From assembly GCA_003646305.1 (NCBI GenBank), contig QNFJ01000118.1, positions 1 through 6,922 on the forward strand: a stretch of DNA of 6,922 nucleotides, given 5' to 3'. Shown here one piece after another: positions 6,899-6,922 of this stretch; position 1 is the stretch's first letter; every line of letters begins with the position of its first letter. A program made the position numbers and the translations under genes. The notes beneath the pieces are model-generated. The model made no database searches, had not been told where the DNA came from, and saw only the letters and a list, made by a program, of their open reading frames with translations. Source of the DNA: Gammaproteobacteria bacterium. Lineage in GTDB: Bacteria; Pseudomonadota; Gammaproteobacteria; Methylococcales; UBA2780.

Positions 6899-6922
6899 GT
6901 GGAAAATATAACTATTAACGAA
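6899..6922 (+). CDS. Possible start of the next gene (8 codons, cut by window edge)
   Basis: A GTG lies four bases after the HDOD-GAF stop codon, with AGGG (6888-6891) seven bases upstream as a well-spaced ribosome site. The frame reads MENITINE and stays open to the last base. If real, the gene would be tightly linked to, and probably cotranscribed with, the HDOD-GAF gene, which would make it the best clue to that protein's role. Eight codons are too few to identify a family, and an open stretch this short could be chance. Confidence 0.4.

Overview
The window looks like a piece of a gammaproteobacterial chromosome with intermediate base composition (roughly half G+C by eye). The evidence is gene order: a divergent lptF gene facing pepA-holC-valS is a classic conserved gammaproteobacterial arrangement, and each protein can be aligned from memory with its E. 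coli counterpart. I cannot name the genus. I see no mobile element, CRISPR array, tRNA or rRNA.

Layout. Bases 1-336 hold the first 112 codons of lptF on the minus strand, running off the left edge. A 114-base divergent intergenic region follows, with a perfect TATAAT facing lptF that overlaps a TATACT facing pepA. Then, all on the plus strand: pepA (leucyl aminopeptidase, 451-1941), holC (DNA polymerase III chi subunit, GTG start 2 bases after the pepA stop, 1944-2372), a 71-base gap with a TATAAT hexamer, and valS (valyl-tRNA synthetase, 2444-5260). A perfect 15-bp inverted repeat with a 4-base loop (5286-5319) closes this transcription unit. After an AT-rich gap comes a 495-residue HDOD-GAF protein (5407-6894). 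Its HD motif is degenerate, so it is probably a signalling or scaffold protein rather than a phosphohydrolase. The last 24 bases may be the first eight codons of another gene (GTG at 6899), in phase to the edge of the window.

How they fit together. lptF belongs to outer-membrane lipopolysaccharide export. pepA, holC and valS are housekeeping genes (peptide turnover, replication clamp-loader linkage to SSB, translation) that share a locus by conserved synteny rather than by a shared pathway. The HDOD-GAF gene lies beyond the terminator, probably has its own promoter, and may be the first gene of a second operon. It is the least ordinary part of the window, and nothing here amounts to a clearly new system.
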